Shown here piece by piece: positions 42,969 to 52,174 of a stretch of DNA of 64,000 bases. The notes beneath the pieces were generated by a model. That model did not search any database. It was not told where the DNA came from and saw nothing but the letters and a program-made list of their open reading frames with translations. The stretch's first letter is position 1, and the number at the start of each line of letters is the position of its first letter. Location of the stretch: NCBI GenBank assembly GCA_032250675.1, contig JAVVEY010000001.1, forward strand, positions 1 to 64,000, given 5' to 3'. The DNA is from Gaopeijia sp032250675 (GTDB taxonomy: Bacteria; Gemmatimonadota; Gemmatimonadetes; Longimicrobiales; Gaopeijiaceae). A program made the position numbers and the translations under genes.

Positions 42969-44537
42969 TCATCCGAAGAGGAGATCGACCCCGACGAGGG
43001 TGGCGCCGATCGCCGCGCCGAGCACGTACCCCAGCCGCACGATCAGCTTCAGTTCACGGTCGGTGATGCGCCGGACGAGCTCCTCGAGTTTCGGGATCGG
43101 GTAGTCGTTCACCTTGGTCTCCACGCGTCGCCCGACATCGAGTCGGCGGACGACGTTGGGCACCTCTCCCTGAACCCACGTCCACACCACGGGGCCGAGG
43201 CCCTCCTCGATGCGTTCGGGCGCGTCGTCCGGAAGCCAGCCGGCGGGACGACCGATCGGGCGGTCGAGCGCGGTGTCGGCGAGCCATCTCCCGAGCGCTT
43301 CGGTGCCCCGGCGTGCCGCGTCGCTGCGCGCTGCCTCCACGATCCACTCAGCGAGCTTCGGGGTGGGTACGTGGGCGAGTACCTCCCCCCAGGTACGTCC
43401 GCCGACACCGGAGAGCCCCTCCTGAACCTTCTCGACGAGGAAGGCGCGCGACTGGGGGTCCCGCGCCATCCCGACGATCCCGCGGGCGAGGGTGGCGCGC
43501 GCGTCCACCACGGCCGCCGAACCGGGCTCTCCGAGCACCCCGCGCACCGGGCGTCGGAGGAAGTCGACGATCGCCTCATTCACGCTCCGAGCCATCGCCG
43601 CCTGCATCGCGGGCTCGGTGAGGAGTTCGGAGAGGCGCTGTGCGCCTTCCTTCTCGATCGTGCCGAGGATGCGTTCGAGGGTGTCGTCGGTGACCACGAG
43701 TCGCGCCACGATCCGCTGGTGGAGCTTCAGATCCGCCATGAAGCGGTGGAAGAGGTCGCGCAGCGTGACCTCGAAGCGTGCCCGCGTATCCTCGTCCTCG
43801 AGGAGCCGGCCGAGCCGCTCGATCGCCAGGGGGAGGTATCCCTGGATCGCGTGCTCGAGCGAGCTGACGAGCCCCGGCGGGAGGATCTCCTCGAAGGTGC
43901 GACCGGGGGCGAGGAGCTGATGGGCGAAGCGGTCGAGGTAGTCGGTGACGGTACGGTCGAACCCCTCGCTCGAGACGATGCCCTCCATCCATTCGTCGAC
44001 GGCGTCGGCCACGACGCGCTCACGGGCGGGGGTGAGGAGATCTCCGATCGGTTCGTCGGCCAGCGACTCGACGAGGTGGCCGGTTCGTTCGGTTACCGCC
44101 TCGGCGAAGGCCTCCGAGTGGATCCACTCCTGCAGCCGCTGCGTCGCATGGACGATCGCCCCCTCCACGAAGTGCTCCACGGCGGCGACGGCCTCATCGG
44201 GGACCACCTCGCGCAGCGAGCCGCGTTCCCGATGGAGGATCTCGGCGAGGAAGGCCGCGAGCCGTTCGTCGAAGGCGTCCCGGAACTCCGGGTTGGCCAG
44301 GGTACGCGCGAGGTCGTCGGCGGTGAGGAGGCGATCCCCCACGGTGCGCCCGATCGCACCGGCGAGCCGTGCCTGGTTCTTCGGGACCGCGCCCTGCAGC
44401 CAGCGCACGCGGCGCCCGAGGAAGGTCGGGGGGTGGTAGGGGTGGAAGATCATCCAGATCGCGAGCGTGTTGGTGACACCTCCGGCGATCGCCCCGAAGG
44501 CGATGGTCAGGCACGCCCGCACCCACTCGGCGCTCAT
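42969..44537 (-). CDS. DUF445 family membrane protein
   Basis: A 522-residue protein with membrane helices at both ends (FGAIAGGVTNTLAIWMIF at the start; LGYVLGAAIGATLVGVDLLF at the end) and a long, mostly helical middle with repeated amphipathic segments. The N terminus with GGVTNTLAIWMIFHP is characteristic of DUF445. Function unknown. Its ATG overlaps the upstream stop by four bases; it is last in the three-gene minus operon. Confidence 0.87.
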   Translation of the reverse strand: MSAEWVRACLTIAFGAIAGGVTNTLAIWMIFHPYHPPTFLGRRVRWLQGAVPKNQARLAGAIGRTVGDRLLTADDLARTLANPEFRDAFDERLAAFLAEILHRERGSLREVVPDEAVAAVEHFVEGAIVHATQRLQEWIHSEAFAEAVTERTGHLVESLADEPIGDLLTPARERVVADAVDEWMEGIVSSEGFDRTVTDYLDRFAHQLLAPGRTFEEILPPGLVSSLEHAIQGYLPLAIERLGRLLEDEDTRARFEVTLRDLFHRFMADLKLHQRIVARLVVTDDTLERILGTIEKEGAQRLSELLTEPAMQAAMARSVNEAIVDFLRRPVRGVLGEPGSAAVVDARATLARGIVGMARDPQSRAFLVEKVQEGLSGVGGRTWGEVLAHVPTPKLAEWIVEAARSDAARRGTEALGRWLADTALDRPIGRPAGWLPDDAPERIEEGLGPVVWTWVQGEVPNVVRRLDVGRRVETKVNDYPIPKLEELVRRITDRELKLIVRLGYVLGAAIGATLVGVDLLFG

Positions 44538-45877
44538 CGCGGCGCTCCCTGGCGGTGACGGAGGAGCCCCTCGACGTTCCGGGCGGTCCCGTCGATCGTG
44601 ACCACACCGGTGACGGCGAGGAGGCCGTCGACCGGAAGGAGCGGGCCCTCTCCTTCACCGGCGCGCAGGAGGCCTTCGTCCACCTGCAGGGTGCCGGAGA
44701 GTCCTCCGTCGCGGGTCCGAAGCGTCCACGCGACCGGCACCTCCCGCCGCGCGTCGTCGTAGGCCCGGCTCTCGGTCCACTCGAGCGTCGCGTCCGGAAA
44801 GAGGAACTCCTCGCCCCCCTGCAGCACCCATCCCTGCCATCCCCCCTCCGCCCGGCTCTCGCCGGGCGCCTGGAGCACGAGGGTGAGAGCGGTGCCGGAG
44901 GTGAGGAGGAGCCAGTCCCCGGAGGGCCCCGCATCGGGGAGGCGGGACCGCGAGAGGTCGAGGAGGCGACCGGGAACGGCGCGGTCGCCGATGACGACGC
45001 GCGCGTCGTGAAGGCGGAAGGTGCCCCCATGACGACCGGTCCACGCGGCCGCTTCCTCATCGATGGCGAGGTCGAGGTGTCGCACGCCGTCGTCGAAGAT
45101 GACATGATCGACGCGGTCGCCGGTGCCGACGACGAGGCGGAGGGGACCGGAAGGCGCGATGCGCCAGGGAGTCGACGAGGGAGGATCGACCGAGGTCGCC
45201 TCGAAGAAATCGTCCCACACGCTGCCGCGCAGGAGCACGCCTCGCGCGCTCCGCTCGATCCCGGTCTCGTGCTCGAGATGGTCGAAGAGCCAGACGACGC
45301 CGAAGGCGGAATCGCGCTCGGAGGTGTGGAAGACGAAGGCGCGCTCATAGGAGCGCGCGGGGACGGTCGAGGGGATCGCGATCGGGGAGTCCACGACGGC
45401 CTCCCGGGCGGGTTCGACGGTCGGACCTTCGGTACACGCGCTCAGCGTCGCCACGACGATGGGGAGCGCGAGGACGGCGCTGCGAGCGATCCGCAGACGG
45501 GTTCGCGCGTCGGCCCCGATCGCCGAGTCGATCACGGCGAGGATCCGGCGCGCACGTCGGCGAGTGCGACCGAGGTCCACGCCCGCCCGGAGGGTGACCG
45601 TCAGGTCCACCCGGGTCTGGGCGTCGTCGTCGAGGCTCACGCGGATCTCGGCCGACCACTCGTGCCGCGGCACACCGCCCTTCCCCCACGCCCGCGCCAC
45701 CCCGGCGAGATCATCGGCGAGTTCGATCCGCGCGCCCTCGGCGTCCAGCGCCCCGAGCGCGGCGCGCCACACGCGGTCGAAGGGGATCGCGTAGCGGGCC
45801 GGTGACGGATCGCCGCGCTCGTCGAGTGTCGAGACGACGCGCCGCTGCGGGCGCTCCTGCCCGGTCGAGTCGGTCAA
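44534..45877 (-). CDS. Two-part envelope protein with an internal lipobox-like segment
   Basis: A 447-residue product. Residues 1-120 form a small soluble domain (YAIPFDRVWRAALGALDAEG). Then a hydrophobic stretch ending in VVATLSAC looks like a lipoprotein signal in the middle of the chain (about 130-150). The remaining 295 residues are beta-rich, with tandem domains that resemble secreted lipocalin/AttH-like proteins. Either it is a membrane protein with both sides exposed or two genes fused; no ATG or GTG precedes the inner signal. Overlaps both neighbours by four bases. Confidence 0.68.
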   Translation of the reverse strand: MTDSTGQERPQRRVVSTLDERGDPSPARYAIPFDRVWRAALGALDAEGARIELADDLAGVARAWGKGGVPRHEWSAEIRVSLDDDAQTRVDLTVTLRAGVDLGRTRRRARRILAVIDSAIGADARTRLRIARSAVLALPIVVATLSACTEGPTVEPAREAVVDSPIAIPSTVPARSYERAFVFHTSERDSAFGVVWLFDHLEHETGIERSARGVLLRGSVWDDFFEATSVDPPSSTPWRIAPSGPLRLVVGTGDRVDHVIFDDGVRHLDLAIDEEAAAWTGRHGGTFRLHDARVVIGDRAVPGRLLDLSRSRLPDAGPSGDWLLLTSGTALTLVLQAPGESRAEGGWQGWVLQGGEEFLFPDATLEWTESRAYDDARREVPVAWTLRTRDGGLSGTLQVDEGLLRAGEGEGPLLPVDGLLAVTGVVTIDGTARNVEGLLRHRQGAPR

Positions 45878-46677
45878 GGCGAGCGGAGCTGGATCTCGAG
45901 ACGCACCGAGGCGGTGACCTCCAGGTCGCCGACCTCGATCGGGGTGTCGGCTCGCGCGAGCGTCCCCATCGCCATCGGCCGCACCTCCGCCCCGCCTCTC
46001 CCCGTCGACTCGATCGAGATGACGCGCCCGAGTTCGCCTCCCGCCGCCCGCGCCATCACCCGGGCCTCCGTGCGCGCTCTCTCCACCGCGCGTGCGAGCG
46101 CGTCGAGGTACGCCTCGCGCGTGTCGGCCGCGAAGAAGTCGAGCGAGCTCACGCGGTTCGCGCCCGCGCCCACCGCCTCGTCCACGGCGCGTCCCACCAT
46201 CTCCAGATCGGAGAGCGTCACGACCACGCTGTTGACGGTCCGGTATCCGACCACCCGCCGACCGGTGTCGTTCGATCGGATCGCGTGGACCGCAAACCCC
46301 GCCGTCTCGATCTCGGCCGCGGCACCGAGGGCGGCGCGCAGCGCCGCGATCACCCCCGTCGTCGTCTCCGCGTTGCGCTCGGTGGAGACGCGGGCCGAGT
46401 TCGCCTCCGTCTCGACAGCCAGGCGGAGGCGGGCCCGGTCGGGGGTCACCGAGGTCGAGGCGGACGCCGACACCACGACGGTGGCGGTGTCACGCTCCGC
46501 GCCTGCCGACGTCGAGCTCCACGCGCCCCCGGACGACGGTGTGGGCAGAGGAGTGGCGGCGAGGATGGGTGCCGGCGCGAGCGCGAAGGCGAGAGCCGGC
46601 GCTGCGCCGGCGAGTGCGCGCCGCAGCCTCCCCCGGCGCTCCCCGGCACGCATCGTGCGGATCATCTGGCCCGTCAT
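45874..46677 (-). CDS. SIMPL (DUF541) domain secreted protein
   Basis: A 267-residue protein: signal peptide (about 1-43, ending PAPILAA), a low-complexity Ser/Ala linker, then a SIMPL domain (about 65-265) with TVVVSASASTSVTPDRARLRL-like opening and GYRTVNSVVVTLSDLEMVGR. SIMPL proteins (BP26, YggE) sit in the periplasm; YggE is tied to oxidative stress. The ATG at 46677 follows GAGGAGGAG, an excellent ribosome-binding site. First gene of the minus operon. Confidence 0.87.
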   Translation of the reverse strand: MTGQMIRTMRAGERRGRLRRALAGAAPALAFALAPAPILAATPLPTPSSGGAWSSTSAGAERDTATVVVSASASTSVTPDRARLRLAVETEANSARVSTERNAETTTGVIAALRAALGAAAEIETAGFAVHAIRSNDTGRRVVGYRTVNSVVVTLSDLEMVGRAVDEAVGAGANRVSSLDFFAADTREAYLDALARAVERARTEARVMARAAGGELGRVISIESTGRGGAEVRPMAMGTLARADTPIEVGDLEVTASVRLEIQLRSP

Positions 46678-46762
46678 GCGGATCTCCTCCTCATTCATTA
46701 CCCTGTGTGGCCTGTGTGCCACCCCGATCAACCTTCTCAACTTCGCTCCCCGGACCGGTGCC

Positions 46763-47764
46763 ATGAAGGCCATCATCCCCCTCGCGGGTCGAGGGACGCG
46801 CCTGCGTCCTCTCACTCACCATACGCCAAAACCTCTCCTCAAGGTCGGCGGGCGCCCCGTTCTGGGCTACCTCCTCGACCAGGTGCGTGAGGTCGGCGTC
46901 GACGAGATGATCTTCGTGGTGGGATATCTCGGCGACCGTCTCCGCGACTTCGTCGGTGCGGAATACCCGGAGATCCGCGCGCACTTCGTGGAGCAGGAAG
47001 TCCAGGATGGCACCGCCGGTGCGGTTCGACTCGCCGAGCCGTGGGCCGACGACGAACTCCTCATCCTCTTCTCCGACACCCTCTTCGACGCCGATCTCTC
47101 GCTCGCGCGCACCCTCCCCCCGGACGAGGCGGGGATCCTCTGGGCGAAGGAGGTCGAGGACTATCAACGCTTCGGCGTGATCGTCACCCGCGAAGACGGA
47201 ACGATGGAACGGATCATCGAGAAGCCGTCGGAGCCGATCTCGAAGCTCGCCAATATCGGCGTCTACTTCATCCGTGACCACACGCTCCTCTTCGAGGGTC
47301 TTCACCACGTGCTCGCGGCGCCTCCGGGGAAGGGGGGGGAGTACTTCCTCACCGACGCCTTCCAGTACATGGTCGATCAGGGGGCACGCCTGCGGACGGC
47401 TCCCGTGACGGGGTGGTACGACTGCGGGAAGGTCGAGACCGTCATCGAGACGAACCGTCATCTCCTCGAGACCACGCGCGGCGGGATTGACCCGGAGGCC
47501 ACGATCGAGGGCGTCGAGATCGTCGAGCCGGTGCGGATCGAGGCGGGAGTGCGGGTGGAGGGAGGACGTATCGGACCGAATGTCACCCTCGAGCGGGAGA
47601 GCCGGGTGATCGACTCGGAGCTCTCCGACACACTCGTCGGTGCGGGATCGACCCTCTCCCGGGTCGCCCTGAACGCCTCCCTCGTGGGCGATCGCGTGCG
47701 CGTGCGAGGCGTGCGCGGATCGGTCCACCTCGCCTCGGATTCGGTGGTCGAGGTCGACGCCTGA
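46763..47764 (+). CDS. Sugar-1-phosphate nucleotidyltransferase with left-handed beta-helix
   Basis: A 333-residue enzyme. The N-terminal nucleotidyltransferase domain (1-235) shows IPLAGRGTRLRPLTHHTPKP and DGTAGAVRLAEPW. The C-terminal part (about 240-333) is a hexapeptide-type beta-helix (ATIEGVEIVEPVRIEAGVRV). This is the layout of the glucose-1-phosphate thymidylyltransferase/RmlA2-like group; the sugar and nucleotide are not certain. It starts divergently from the SIMPL operon with 85 bases between starts. Confidence 0.9.
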   Translation: MKAIIPLAGRGTRLRPLTHHTPKPLLKVGGRPVLGYLLDQVREVGVDEMIFVVGYLGDRLRDFVGAEYPEIRAHFVEQEVQDGTAGAVRLAEPWADDELLILFSDTLFDADLSLARTLPPDEAGILWAKEVEDYQRFGVIVTREDGTMERIIEKPSEPISKLANIGVYFIRDHTLLFEGLHHVLAAPPGKGGEYFLTDAFQYMVDQGARLRTAPVTGWYDCGKVETVIETNRHLLETTRGGIDPEATIEGVEIVEPVRIEAGVRVEGGRIGPNVTLERESRVIDSELSDTLVGAGSTLSRVALNASLVGDRVRVRGVRGSVHLASDSVVEVDA

Positions 47765-47771
47765 TCGGGTG

Positions 47772-49073
47772 TCAGTCGGCGGCTTCGCGAGAGCCGCTTG
47801 TCGCCCTCGTGTGGTCCCACACGAGGAGGGTGAGGAGTGCGCGGAGGATCCCTTCCGGACCGAGCGTATTCCGGTACCACTCTCCGAGGGTGTGCGCGCC
47901 GTGAGCTTCCCCGCCGGCGCCGAGGGTGATGGCGGGGATCGCGAGCGACATCGGGAGGTTGGCGTCGGTCGATGAGGTCGCGAGCTCGACCGGGAGATCG
48001 AGCGCGCGCGTCGCCGCCACCGCAGCGGTCACGAGGGGATCGCGCGCCGGGGTCGCACCCGCCGGACGGTCGCCGATCGCCTCGACCGAGAGCCGGGCGT
48101 GCAGAGGCGACGCGTCGTCCGGCGTCGTCTGCCGACCCGCGCGATTCGCCTCGGACACCGCCGACTCGAAGGCGCTCCGGATCTGCGCCTCGAGCGCCTC
48201 GAGCGCCTCGGCGAGCATCGCGCGCGCCTCCACCTCGACCCACGCCGATTCGGGGATCGCGTTGACACTCGTCCCGCCTCCGATCCGCCCCGCCGACCAC
48301 GTCGTCCCGGGGACGAGCGCTTCGGCCGCCGGGAGCGCGGCGAGGGCGTGCGCGAGGATCACGATCGGGTTCGGGCGCCCCCACTCGACCCAGGAGTGTC
48401 CCCCCGGTCCGGACACCGTGTAGCGCCACCGCCGCGACCCCACCCCTCCATTCACCACCCGCGTCAGCCCCGCTCCATCGAGTGAGATGAAGGCTGCCGC
48501 CTCCCTCGCCGCGCCCCCCTCGAAGAGCGCCCGGACCCCGCGCAGGTCCCCGAGGCCCTCCTCGCCCACCGTGGCCGCGACGACGACGGGGTGGGTGAGC
48601 GCGTCCGGGATCCGGACGAGCGCTCGTGTGAGGGTGAGGAGGGCGGCGAGGCCGCGCCCGTCGTCCGAGATCCCCGGCGCGTAGATGCGGCCCTCTTCCT
48701 CCCGGTGACGGACATCGGTGCCGGAGGGGAAGACGGTGTCGAGGTGCGCGGATACCACGAAGGGTGCGCGATGACGCTCCCCGCCAGGGAGTCGCGCGAC
48801 CACATTGCCGACGCCGTCGATCTCCACGTGGAGTGCGCCGTATCGCCGGAGACGACGCGCCATCCACTCCGCGCGTGCGCCTTCTCCGAAGGGCGGCGCG
48901 GGCACGGAGGTGACCTCGATCTGATCGTCGATCGTCACCCCATCGGTGCCCCGGATGAATGCGACGAGGGCGTCGTGCCGCTCGATGAGGCGGCGCGCGA
49001 GACGCTCCATCCCGGGATGCCGGGCCGCCTCTGCATGATCCGCCGAGGTCGGGTGCGAGAGATCGTCATTCAT
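47772..49073 (-). CDS. M20/M28-type metallopeptidase
   Basis: A 433-residue zinc peptidase: VSAHLDTVFPSGTD holds the first metal His/Asp, GISDDGRGLAALL the bridging Asp, and VGEEGLGDLRG the catalytic and metal Glu pair. A lid domain follows (about 215-330, SGPGGHSWVEWGRPNPIV). Relatives hydrolyse di- and tripeptides or acylated amino acids. The ATG at 49073 directly follows GAGGAG. It converges on the nucleotidyltransferase gene with seven bases between stops. Confidence 0.87.
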   Translation of the reverse strand: MNDDLSHPTSADHAEAARHPGMERLARRLIERHDALVAFIRGTDGVTIDDQIEVTSVPAPPFGEGARAEWMARRLRRYGALHVEIDGVGNVVARLPGGERHRAPFVVSAHLDTVFPSGTDVRHREEEGRIYAPGISDDGRGLAALLTLTRALVRIPDALTHPVVVAATVGEEGLGDLRGVRALFEGGAAREAAAFISLDGAGLTRVVNGGVGSRRWRYTVSGPGGHSWVEWGRPNPIVILAHALAALPAAEALVPGTTWSAGRIGGGTSVNAIPESAWVEVEARAMLAEALEALEAQIRSAFESAVSEANRAGRQTTPDDASPLHARLSVEAIGDRPAGATPARDPLVTAAVAATRALDLPVELATSSTDANLPMSLAIPAITLGAGGEAHGAHTLGEWYRNTLGPEGILRALLTLLVWDHTRATSGSREAAD

Positions 49074-49176
49074 CTCCTCAAGATGGATCGAGTTCGGTCG
49101 ACGGGGGAAGGGACGCGGCAGGCGCCCGGCGCGCGAACCGTCCACCCGCACCGACCGTCTCCGCCTTTACGGCCCC

Positions 49177-49214
49177 GTTACACCCCCGGTGCACTCCCCG
49201 TTACCGCGGTGACC
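49177..49214 (+). promoter_or_regulatory. Cluster of GTTAC/GTGAC direct repeats upstream of the TonB receptor
   Basis: GTTAC (49177), GTGCAC (49189), GTTACC (49200) and GTGACC (49209) follow each other at about 9-12 base steps, ending about 90 bases before the receptor ATG. Spacing near 11 recalls PhoB-box direct repeats. A PhoB-type regulator is encoded 6 kb downstream. This is a pattern match only. Confidence 0.3.
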
Positions 49215-49303
49215 TAGAGTCTTCGCAACTCCCGTTGATCCTGATGTCGAGCCTGAGCCGCGAGACGTCGTGGAGAGGTTCGCCTCCACTGCTTCAAGAG
49301 ACC

Positions 49304-52156
49304 ATGAAATCGATTCGAACGCTCTTCCTCGTCCCCCTCTTCGTCGCCCTCCAGGCCTCCGGCGTGAGCCCTCAGGAGACCGGAAGTATCATCGGCCGCG
49401 TGGTCGACGCCGGCTCGGCGGTCCCGCTGACGGGGGTGCAGGTGAGTGTGAATGATGGTGAGGTCGGTACCCTCACCGACATGGACGGCCGCTTCGTTCT
49501 CTCGGGTGTGCCGGCAGGCCCCGTATCGCTGCGCGTCCAGTCGCTCGGATACGGCACCAAGACGGTCACCGACCTCGTCGTCGTCGCGGGTGAGGTGACG
49601 CTCTTCAATCTCACCCTCGAGGAGGAGGCGGTCGCGATCGAGGGGATCACCGTGAGCGCCGAGTTCGAGTCGGGATCGGCCTCGGCGCTACTCGATCAAC
49701 GAAAGACGGCGATCGCTTCGATCGAATCGGTCGGATCCGCGGAGATCAGCCGCCGCCCCGATGGCGATGCCGCCGAGGTCGCAAAGCGTCTGACCGGCGT
49801 GACGGTCACCGACGGGAAGTACGTCTTCGTGCGGGGGCTCGGCGAGCGCTACTCGCAGACCTCGCTCAACGGATCGTCGCTGCCGAGTCCCGAACCCGAA
49901 CGAGACGTCGTCCCGCTCGACATCTTCCCCTCCGGATTCCTCGAGAGTCTCTCGACCCAGAAGACGTATACCCCCGACCTCCCGGCCGATTTCTCGGGAG
50001 GCACCGTTCAGATCAAGACGAAGGATTTCCCCGATCGCTTCACGATCCGCGCCTCGGTCGGGAGCTCGATGAACTCGAACAGTCAGTTCGAGAACGGCTT
50101 CCTCAACTTCAACAGCGGAGGCCGTGACTGGCTCGGGCTCGATGACGGCTCGCGAGACCAGCCTGCGGTCGTCCGGGAGCTGATGGGCGGGGTGCGTTCC
50201 GGAGGACGACTCCCCACCGATCCCGCCCAGCGTCTCCAGATCGCCGAGGCGCTCCGGAGCACCGGCTTCGGTTTCGCACCCGGGCGGCGGTCCACCCCCC
50301 TCAACCGCAACTTTGCGCTTTCGATCGGCGGCCGAGGTGATGTCTTCGAGGAGGGCGAGATCGGCTACTTCGTGGCAGGCACCTACGCGGACAGTTACAC
50401 GATCCAGGGAGGAGGATGCGCGGAGGGAGCGCTTCAGAAGCTGGAGGATCTGAATACCGAGTCGTGCCGGGAATTCGAGCGGAAGTGGCGCAACTCGGCC
50501 TTCCAGGAAGGCACCACCGACTTCGCCACGCCCAATGTCGACTTCGCCTTCGAGCGTGGCACGCGCAATGTGGCGTGGGGGACCGTCGGGAACTTCACCG
50601 TCAAGCTCAACCCGCGGCAGAAGCTCTCGCTGCAGACCACCGTCAACCTGACGACCGACGACGAGGCTCGCCGATACCGGGGCGAGAATGCCGAGGATAT
50701 CGGTGGGCTCGTCGAGGCGGATCGCTCACGCTGGGTCGAGCGCCTCCTCCTCTGGTCACAGCTCTCGGGTGAGCACCTCGTCTTCGGAGGGTCACAACTC
50801 GAGTGGAGGGCCTCACTCTCCCGTGCCGAACGCGACGAGCCCCTCCTCCGTGAGGTCATCAGTCAGCAGAACCCCTTCACCGGAGAGTTCACCGTCATCG
50901 ACTTCTCCGAGTCGGGGAAGTTCTTCTTCTCCGAGTTGATCGATGACGATGCGAGCCTCGCCTTCGACTGGCGCTTCCCCTTCGACCTCTTCGACCGGGG
51001 TGCGGCGGTCAAGTTTGGAGCTCTCTACCGGAAGCGCGATCGGGACTTCGGGGCCCGGCGCCTGAACTTCGATTTCCTCTCGGACGAGATCACCGACTTC
51101 GACGAGGCGCTCGCCGATGCGACGCTCGTCGACGGCCCGATCCGCTCCCCCGACCAGTTCGGGATCTCCGAGATCGTGGAGCCGGGTGACGTCTACCAGG
51201 CCGATGACGAGCGGATCGCCGGGTATCTCATGTTCGAACTGCCGGTCACGCGACGGCTCCAGGCGGTCGTGGGCGCGCGGGTCGAGAACTACTCGCTCGG
51301 TGTGGACTCGCGGGGGGTGTCGCTGCAGGAGACCGATGAGACCGATCTCGCGCCCTCCCTCACGCTGATCCACTCTCCGACCGACGACATCCGGATCCGG
51401 GCTTCGGTCTCCCGCACCGTCGATCGGCCGGAATTCCGGGAACTCGCCCCCTTCCAGTTCACGGAGGCCGCCTCGCTCCGCCAGCTCTTCGGAAACCCGG
51501 ATCTCGAGTCGGCCACGGTGGAGAGCGCGGATCTGCGACTCGACTTCTTCCCGGGGGCGGGCGAGCTCCTCTCGATCGGCGGCTTCTACAAGAAGATCGA
51601 CGAGCCGATCGAGCAGGTCTTCATCCAGTCCGCCTCGACCGCCTTCTCCTTCCAGAATGCCGATCAGGCGGAGGTGATCGGCATCGAGACCGACGCACAG
51701 ATCCGACTCGGGCGCTTCCTCGATCTCCTCGATCCCTTCTCGATCCAGGGGAACTTCTCGTACATCGACTCCGAGGTCGATGTACGGGCCGACGGGGGCT
51801 TCGATCCCACATCGCTCGAACGTCCGCTCGAGGGTCAGGCGGAGTACGTCCTGAACGCCGGTCTCAACTATTCCGACGTGCGTGGTCTGGACGCCGGAAT
51901 CTTCTTCAACCGCTTCGGAGACCGTGTGAGCGCAGCCGGCGGGGGCGGGGTGCCCGACATCGTGGAACAGCCCCGCAACGCGCTCGACGCCACCCTCGGC
52001 TTCCCCCTCCCCCGAGGCGTCAGGGCGAGCATCAAGGCCTCGAACATTCTCGATGACGCCTTCGTCTTCGAGCAGTCGCTGAACGGCTTCACCCAGATCC
52101 AACGCAAATTTTCGCTCGGCCGAAATCTTTCGGTCGGACTTTCCTGGGAGTTCTGA
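49304..52156 (+). CDS. TonB-dependent receptor with carboxypeptidase-like N-terminal domain
   Basis: A 950-residue outer-membrane receptor. Signal peptide (about 1-25), carboxypeptidase-regulatory-like domain (about 26-112, GSIIGRVVDAGSAVPLTGVQ), plug (about 125-235) with FVRGLGERYSQTSLNGSSLP and FSGGTVQIKTKDFPDRF, then a long barrel ending with Phe (NLSVGLSWEF). The substrate is not evident. A lipoprotein gene follows after 18 bases; such receptor-lipoprotein pairs usually act together at the cell surface. Confidence 0.92.
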   Translation: MKSIRTLFLVPLFVALQASGVSPQETGSIIGRVVDAGSAVPLTGVQVSVNDGEVGTLTDMDGRFVLSGVPAGPVSLRVQSLGYGTKTVTDLVVVAGEVTLFNLTLEEEAVAIEGITVSAEFESGSASALLDQRKTAIASIESVGSAEISRRPDGDAAEVAKRLTGVTVTDGKYVFVRGLGERYSQTSLNGSSLPSPEPERDVVPLDIFPSGFLESLSTQKTYTPDLPADFSGGTVQIKTKDFPDRFTIRASVGSSMNSNSQFENGFLNFNSGGRDWLGLDDGSRDQPAVVRELMGGVRSGGRLPTDPAQRLQIAEALRSTGFGFAPGRRSTPLNRNFALSIGGRGDVFEEGEIGYFVAGTYADSYTIQGGGCAEGALQKLEDLNTESCREFERKWRNSAFQEGTTDFATPNVDFAFERGTRNVAWGTVGNFTVKLNPRQKLSLQTTVNLTTDDEARRYRGENAEDIGGLVEADRSRWVERLLLWSQLSGEHLVFGGSQLEWRASLSRAERDEPLLREVISQQNPFTGEFTVIDFSESGKFFFSELIDDDASLAFDWRFPFDLFDRGAAVKFGALYRKRDRDFGARRLNFDFLSDEITDFDEALADATLVDGPIRSPDQFGISEIVEPGDVYQADDERIAGYLMFELPVTRRLQAVVGARVENYSLGVDSRGVSLQETDETDLAPSLTLIHSPTDDIRIRASVSRTVDRPEFRELAPFQFTEAASLRQLFGNPDLESATVESADLRLDFFPGAGELLSIGGFYKKIDEPIEQVFIQSASTAFSFQNADQAEVIGIETDAQIRLGRFLDLLDPFSIQGNFSYIDSEVDVRADGGFDPTSLERPLEGQAEYVLNAGLNYSDVRGLDAGIFFNRFGDRVSAAGGGGVPDIVEQPRNALDATLGFPLPRGVRASIKASNILDDAFVFEQSLNGFTQIQRKFSLGRNLSVGLSWEF

Positions 52157-52174
52157 GAAGAACTCCCGTACTCC

